A program made the translations under genes and the position numbers. The notes below the pieces were generated by a model, which did no database searches, was not told where the DNA came from, and saw nothing but the letters and a program-made list of their open reading frames with translations. This document shows, piece after piece, positions 30,304 to 30,518 of a stretch of DNA of 30,518 nucleotides. Source of the DNA: JAZKFR01 sp040386295 (lineage in GTDB: Bacteria > Pseudomonadota > Gammaproteobacteria > Burkholderiales > Rhodocyclaceae). Numbering within the stretch: the stretch's first letter is position 1; each line of letters begins with the position of its first letter. The stretch spans positions 1 through 30,518 of the forward strand of contig JAZKFR010000165.1 of NCBI GenBank assembly GCA_040386295.1. Direction: 5' to 3'.

Positions 30304-30306
30304 TGT

Positions 30307-30518
30307 TTAATTCCCAGCCAAAATGCTCATTACCGCCATACGCACGGCAATGCCAAAAGTCACTTGCGGCAAAATCACCGCTTGCGCCCCGTCTGCCACG
30401 GCTGAATCGATCTCAACGCCCCGGTTAATCGGCCCTGGATGCAGCACGATGGCGTCTGCTTTAGCCAATTTGAGTAACTCCGGCGTTAGGCCATAACAGC
30501 AGAAATATTCCCCAGCCG
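30307..30518 (-). CDS. pyrB: aspartate carbamoyltransferase catalytic chain, C-terminal part
   Basis: The 5' end of the gene lies outside the window. The visible C-terminal 69 residues read EYFCCYGLTPELL, AKADAIVLHPGPINRGVEI, VADGAQAVILPQVTFGIAVRMAVM and end SILAGN, with stop TAA at 30309-30307. HPGPINRG carries residues of the carbamoyl-phosphate/aspartate site. The enzyme makes N-carbamoyl-aspartate, the first committed step of pyrimidine synthesis. It is directly followed by the pseudo-dihydroorotase, the usual gene pair in this group. Confidence 0.92.
   Translation of the reverse strand, partial: AGEYFCCYGLTPELLKLAKADAIVLHPGPINRGVEIDSAVADGAQAVILPQVTFGIAVRMAVMSILAGN

Overview
The window looks like chromosomal DNA of a betaproteobacterium of the order Burkholderiales. 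The family is uncertain; something near Oxalobacteraceae is a guess. The grounds are an FHA-fused Tad secretion ATPase, the pyrB plus catalytically dead dihydroorotase pair, the rsmD-coaD-ferredoxin and M16-M16-ftsY-ftsE-ftsX arrangement, and DUF3617/DUF192/DUF4124 proteins common in that order. These are family-level recognitions by eye, not database results. There are three runs of N (10, 100 and 10 bases), so this is a draft assembly. I see no rRNA, tRNA, insertion sequence, phage gene or CRISPR array.

Left region (1-8281). A small cyclic-nucleotide-binding protein without a DNA-binding domain (+) faces a minus-strand Tad-type pilus/secretion cluster. In transcription order this is an HD-GYP phosphodiesterase, FHA-TadA ATPase, TadB, TadC, a DUF192 protein, a TPR lipoprotein (TadD-like), an assembly gap beside a heptamer tandem repeat, a TadE-like pseudopilin and a DUF3617 exported protein. 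Several junctions are 4-nt overlaps, which suggests translational coupling. No flp prepilin, prepilin peptidase, CpaB, secretin or CpaE/TadZ gene is present in the window.

Sugar-nucleotide region (8558-11703, minus). pseB, pseC and an aldo/keto reductase form the first part of a pseudaminic-acid-type pathway. The later steps are not in the window. Divergent from pseB is an unrecognised 378-residue protein, followed by an OsmC-family protein and, on the other strand, an exported DUF4124-glutaredoxin protein and an M3 oligopeptidase.

Middle region (16566-18357). ssb sits between two gene-free stretches of about 440 and 410 bases. Both hold perfect inverted repeats, and the upstream one includes two interlocking stems with pseudoknot topology. 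An SRPBCC/AHSA1 protein follows.

Right region (18432-30518). A minus-strand module has an LPG-synthase-type membrane protein, a DprE1-like FAD oxidase and a DprE2-like SDR whose N-terminal nucleotide-binding motif is missing next to an octamer repeat tract. Next come ferredoxin, coaD, rsmD and an inactive/active pair of M16 peptidases (all minus), divergent ftsY-ftsE-ftsX (plus), then a pseudo-dihydroorotase gene and the 3' end of pyrB (minus). The pseudo-dihydroorotase probably partners aspartate carbamoyltransferase.

A recurring oddity is short tandem repeats with 6-9 bp units, each of different sequence, at seven places in intergenic DNA or at gene junctions.
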